This document shows, piece after piece, positions 59,535-64,000 of a stretch of DNA of 64,000 nt. Within the stretch, counting starts at the first letter, position 1. Each line of letters starts with the position of its first letter. The notes below the pieces were generated by a model. It made no database searches. It saw only the letters and a list, made by a program, of their open reading frames with translations, and was not told the DNA's origin. The stretch comes from Rhynchospora pubera (taxonomy: Eukaryota > Streptophyta > Magnoliopsida > Poales > Cyperaceae): NCBI GenBank assembly GCA_028095005.1, contig CM051460.1, positions 156,359,461 to 156,423,460 on the forward strand, in the 5' to 3' direction. Made by a program: the position numbers and the translations under genes.

Positions 59535-59905
59535 TTCATAGATGGTAAGATGATCACGTGCCATAGAGTCGTTTTTCGATATCTAAAATTTAAATGCTCA
59601 ATCCAAACTATTTAAATTATTCACCATATTAAAATATCCTTGGAAATCAAATTTTACTTTTTTTCAAATTTTTTTATTATTTATTATGATATTTTAAAAA
59701 AAAATATTATAATTTGAGTATTTCAGACTCCTCAAATTTGAAAATATTATAATAAATAGCAAAAAAATCGGAAAAAAATAAAAAATTCGATCTCCAAGTG
59801 CATTTCAATATGGTGATCAACTTGAACGGTTTGAATTGACCTATTGAATTTTGGATCTCGAAAAATGACTCAAAAGATAAATTGATGGCATTGCCATCTA
59901 TGACT
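59535..59905. mobile_element. Foldback MITE (copy 5)
   Basis: Paired arms carry GTGCCATAGAGTCGTTTTTC on the left and CGAAAAATGACTC plus GGCATTGCCATCTATG on the right. Interior A/T-rich arms also pair. Close to 25036-25420. Confidence 0.55.
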
Positions 59906-59913
59906 CAAAAGAT

Positions 59914-60320
59914 AGAATGGATATAGTACACTGATGTGTACGAAGACAGTGTACGGATAATTGTCTCTGTACATATGAGTCGTTTTTCAAAATCTAAAAT
60001 TCAAACGGTCAATTCGAACCATTCAAGTTGTTCTCCATATTGAAAACCCCATATAGACCAAATTTTACTTTTTTTGTTTTGCTATGTATTATGATATCTT
60101 AAAACTGGAGTGCCCGAAATACTTCAATTAGAGTGTTTTTTTTTTTAATATCATAATAAATAGCAAAAAAATCAAAAAAATGAAAAATTTGGTCTAACTG
60201 ACTTTTCCAATATGAAGAACAACTTGAATGGTTCGGATTGAACGTTTTAATTTTGGATCTTGAAAAACGACTCATGTGTACAGGACGATCCGTACACATC
60301 AGTGTACTGTATCCATTCTA
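59914..60320. mobile_element. Foldback MITE (copy 6)
   Basis: Inverted ends TAGAATGGATA(T/C)AGTACACT, with subterminal GTGTAC hairpins and GAGTCGTTTTTCAA/TTGAAAAACGACTC pairing. 407 bp, adjacent to copy 5, with TATATA on the right. Confidence 0.7.
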
Positions 60321-61744
60321 TATATAATTGAAATTTCACGACTATCGCATATTTTCCATAAATGAATCTTTATTTTTTTGTTTGGAACGAATCATAAAGT
60401 AATCTATTTTATAGCATTCATTAGGCCGTTAAATTTATAGATTATTTTAGTAAAATTTCAAATTAGAATTTGAGTCGACGAGAAGAAAAGACAAGACGGA
60501 GGACAGAACTTGTGTATAAACAAGAAAATAGAGAAGACAAATAGCCACAGTCGAAGCAGTTACATATTTCATCGGAGAACACAGCAATTATTGGTAAGTA
60601 TAAGATTACATATCGTTTACTAACAATAGGAAGAACAGGGAAAATATTTTTCATCGAAATAATGCACAATTTTTATTCTTCGTATAAAGATTTACGTGGG
60701 GTTTACTTCCCTCTAAATTGTGCAAAGTAAAATTATTCTCTTATAATTCTTATGTAACATTTAGATTTTGTGCTGACTTTCCTATCAAAGAATATTCTTT
60801 GCTGGATAAATCGACGATTGTTGATATATCAATTTTTGCGGTATTAATTTTTGCATAAATTAAATTAAAATTTAAAATAAAAATAAATGGATTCAAATTG
60901 AATAATTTATACATAATAAAAATTTTATCGGTAATACAATAAATTTGACTCTTATATATTCTAGAAAACGTGTCTCATCTAATGTGTGGGCAAATAAAAA
61001 ATTTTAAAATTAACATATCAGCCATGATTTCATGAAAATTTTAATTTAATAAAAATATATATTTCTTAATAAATAAAATTATTTATAAAATTACAGTATG
61101 GAAGTTTTGTACTTGTGTTTTATTTGTAAAATGAAAAAAAATAATTATTTTTAAAATAAATGTTCTTTATATTTTAAATGAAAAATCAAATTTAATAAAT
61201 ATATCATTTGGAGAATAAAATGTAGCTGCAGATCAAATCAAGCTTTTAAAATTAATAATGCTTTAGAGAACAAATACACTGTTGATATGAAAGTTTTAGA
61301 CACTTGAATTGACCCTTTTATAAGAAGTAGGATGGTCACTTGGCTAACCTCTTGTATTTATTATATTTTTTTTCTTGCGACAGCACCACTTAGATTTTTT
61401 TTTTACGTGGCTAACTAATTTATCATGGATCCAATGGCAACTAGATATAAATTAATTCTCATCTATACATTTTACTTTTTATCCTTGTCCTTTTTTTTCC
61501 AAAAAAGACAAGTGACAATCCCCAATAGTATGAAATTGCTGAGAAATAAACAAAATTATTCTAATGAAGCATAATCTAATTTGATAAACAAAGTGACGCA
61601 AAACTGGTGTCTTGAGCTGTTACATGTTTCTTGCAGGGAAATAGGAACATGTAGTCCCAACTAACACTTAATCTAATACATCTCCTTCACACAGTCAATG
61701 TTGTTTATTTGGTATGGTAACTATCACGCTAAAAGAAAGGGTTA
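60321..61744. other. Intergenic, nothing recognised
   Basis: Very A/T-rich; no supported feature. Confidence 0.5.
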
Positions 61745-61908
61745 ATTAGGTTTATGTCACTACATAAATTTAAAATTAGAAAAATACCATCACAAAATGA
61801 CAAATTAATTTTATACCACTACAAAAATTAGGAAATTAGAAAAATACCATTACTAAATGACAAATTAGTTTTATGCCACTAAAATACTTTGAAATTAGAA
61901 AAATGCAT
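61745..61908. repeat. Tandem repeat, about 60-bp unit, just under three copies
   Basis: Units contain TTATGCCACTA-like, AAATTAGAAAAATACCAT and AAATGACAAATTA(A/G)TTTTAT blocks in the same order. Confidence 0.75.
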
Positions 61909-64000
61909 GCTTTAATTATTTTAATAGTTGTTCTACTTATGATCTAGTTACCGGCAGAAAAAAATCTTAAGAAAAAGAAGTCCAATATGAGAAACATCAT
62001 GGAAGCACAATACAAGAATTCAAAATTAAACCAAACATATTATATGAGAAACGTGAATAATTAGGTTCATTAAGAGGCTCGATGCTTATATGTAAATTTG
62101 CATTAAGTCCTTCCCCACTTCTTCAACCACCAACTATCCACTATGTAACCCATCATATGAAGAAATGTCAATATTTTTTTCTCCAACAAGATAGATCCAA
62201 TTTCAAAAATCACCAAAATTACACAAAACCACGCACAGGTCTTGAATTCCAATTTCTTACTGCACGAGCTATAATTTGTCAAATCCAAGACAAATTTATC
62301 AATAAAAAAGTACCCAACTATGGAGCCATATGCACGAGAAGAGAATACACAAGATAAAACTCTGCTAATTAATTTCCATTATCGCATAGGGATGAGTATC
62401 GGAAAAAGACGGACAATATGGTCCGTAGGTTTATTAATTTTCGATCAGACCTTATGTTTATTAACAAGGATAATTTGGGATTTTTGAAAAATATTGAGAG
62501 ATATCAGGATGATATTTTTAGAATTTAATCTTTTTTGAAATGAAATAATGACATATTTTTAATTTACATAATTTGATTATGGCATAAATATAATTTGCAA
62601 TGCAACAATGGCATATTCCTAGTTAGCTAAATTTTACGGTGGTATAAATCTAATTATTCTTAAAAGAAAAATATATCTTTGCATTGTTGTCGTATCTCTC
62701 GTTTTTTATTTATTTACTGGAGAAGTGGAGAACATCTTCTCCGAATCTTGTGCAATCTTTTCTTAACGTGATCAACACCCAACTTTAATTCATAATAATT
62801 TCGATTGTTTGATAAATCCATGTAGTTAGTCACAATAATTATTTCTTTCGGTCAAGAAAGTGTGTTTTCCAAACAGTTCAAGCACTTTTGCACCCTCATT
62901 ACTTGATCAATTAATAAAGCAAGAAAGAATAAACATGTATTGTCGGTTAGCAAACGAACGGAGGCGTCAAGGATGATGTGTCAGATCACCACGTCATCAG
63001 CTTGATGCGGGGCCCCGAAAAATCCAGTGCGTGAGGTAACTAGGTAAGTATAGTGTCCGGTCAGAGGCCACAAAAGGATCAGAGTTCAGAAGCGGTTGCA
63101 ATATGCAAACGCAACAAAATGTTGAGAGTCGAGACCACGTGGAAAAGCGCTCTTTGACCGAGACCCAGGCTGGATGGTGCCCCGGCGCCGAATACGCACA
63201 CCTCTTGTGTGCGGTCCGCTCACCCCCCACACCCTCACGTGATTCCTCCCCTTTGGTGTCGCCTTCTTTTTGGATCTTATGCGACGCACCGTCTGTTTCG
63301 TGCGAGTTTCAGCCTTCAATAAAGGAAGGAAATAAAATATTTAAAGATAAATAATTAAACACCATGGGTCTCTGCTAGGATGTACAAAATAAAATAATGA
63401 TTGTTTTTAAAATAATGTTACTATTTTTAATTAGTGCACATCCAAATAAATTTAAAATAAAGTCAGAAGAACTATACCAAAAGGACGAAACTATGCACTG
63501 TCTATTGGGTTCAAAGACCCACCTAAAATAAAATATTTACTTGACATTGTACTTTTTTATAAATTAAAAAAATCACAAGAAGTTAGAAACTCATCCTAGA
63601 AATTTGAAAGATCCAAGTGGACATGTTGTGCTTGATTTAATTGCATAATGACTCCTAAAAATTGACATACTGACCTACGTAGCATTTATTTCCGACGAAC
63701 CGCCTTATTTCTTCCTCTACAATGAATCTTATTAATTATACTTGAATTTGGAATGCAAAACATAAACAGTAATTAATAATATGTGTTGATGTCGTTCAGA
63801 CTCTATGGCATATGATGAATAGTGTCACCATGTGTGGATGTCATTGATTCTCTATGGCACAGGCATTTGACACATGTAGATGAAAAGTAGATGACAAAAA
63901 TTTTTTGCGTCCGATATTTTTGTTGACAAATAAATATGTGTAAGTTGACGATATTTTTCTGTTTTGCACGATAGTTTAATAATGATGTCATGTATAATGC
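61909..64000. other. Intergenic with a promoter-like patch at 62965-63310
   Basis: The patch is G/C-rich and holds two CACGTG cores (CCACGTGG at about 63135, TCACGTGA at about 63236), a TTTGACC W-box-like motif and CCACGTCATCAG near 62990. No gene begins inside the window; if this is a promoter, the gene may be outside it or lost. The rest is A/T-rich and empty. Confidence 0.35.

Noticed and set aside
63086..63354. Frames on both strands in the G/C-rich patch
   Set aside because: High G/C lowers stop frequency; Arg/Pro-rich translations without motifs look like promoter DNA read as protein.

Overview
The window is nuclear DNA of a flowering plant. It is A/T-rich and gene-poor, with GT-AG introns, plant-specific gene families (a FANTASTIC FOUR-like protein, a plant MPS1-type kinase) and dense transposon debris. 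No organelle, rRNA or convincing tRNA sequence was seen. The species cannot be fixed from the sequence alone.

Layout: 0-3 kb holds two non-autonomous hAT elements with intact 8-bp target duplications and a GGGCCC-rich patch. 3.06-8.25 kb is a complete non-autonomous Helitron (5' TC end, 3' hairpin plus CTAG end, inserted between A and T). It carries several host gene fragments, including the C-terminus of a beta-tubulin and exons with intact splice sites. 8.3-14.8 kb is intergenic with MITEs. 14.8-18.7 kb is a decayed Ty1/copia-like element on the minus strand, in the tandem form LTR-internal-LTR-partial internal. 19.66-20.78 kb is an intronless FAF-like gene. 22.76-25.61 kb is an old hAT-like element riddled with nested MITEs, among them four roughly 400-bp foldback elements sitting in (TA)n tracts. 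26-45 kb is intergenic with scattered MITEs, a strong 92-bp hairpin, SINE-like relics and LTR-like debris. 45.20-50.89 kb is a CACTA-type element (CACTA...TAGTG ends, ATA target duplication). It has no recognisable transposase, but it carries two related genes for DUF4283-like proteins (424 and 306 aa), each set behind the same leader and flanked by arrays of a CTGTAACGGTTATT palindrome. 52-53 kb holds two MITEs, followed at 53.35-57.31 kb by a six-exon MPS1/TTK-type protein kinase gene. 57.3-64 kb is intergenic, with two more foldback elements at 59.5-60.3 kb and a G-box-containing promoter-like patch near 63.1 kb.

Only two genes look like ordinary host genes: the FAF-like regulator and the MPS1 kinase. 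The two CACTA-borne genes look intact and share a layout, so they are the best candidates for something undescribed: a CACTA transposon, or passenger module, that encodes DUF4283-fold proteins next to dense subterminal repeats. All calls rest on reading the sequence; no database search was run.
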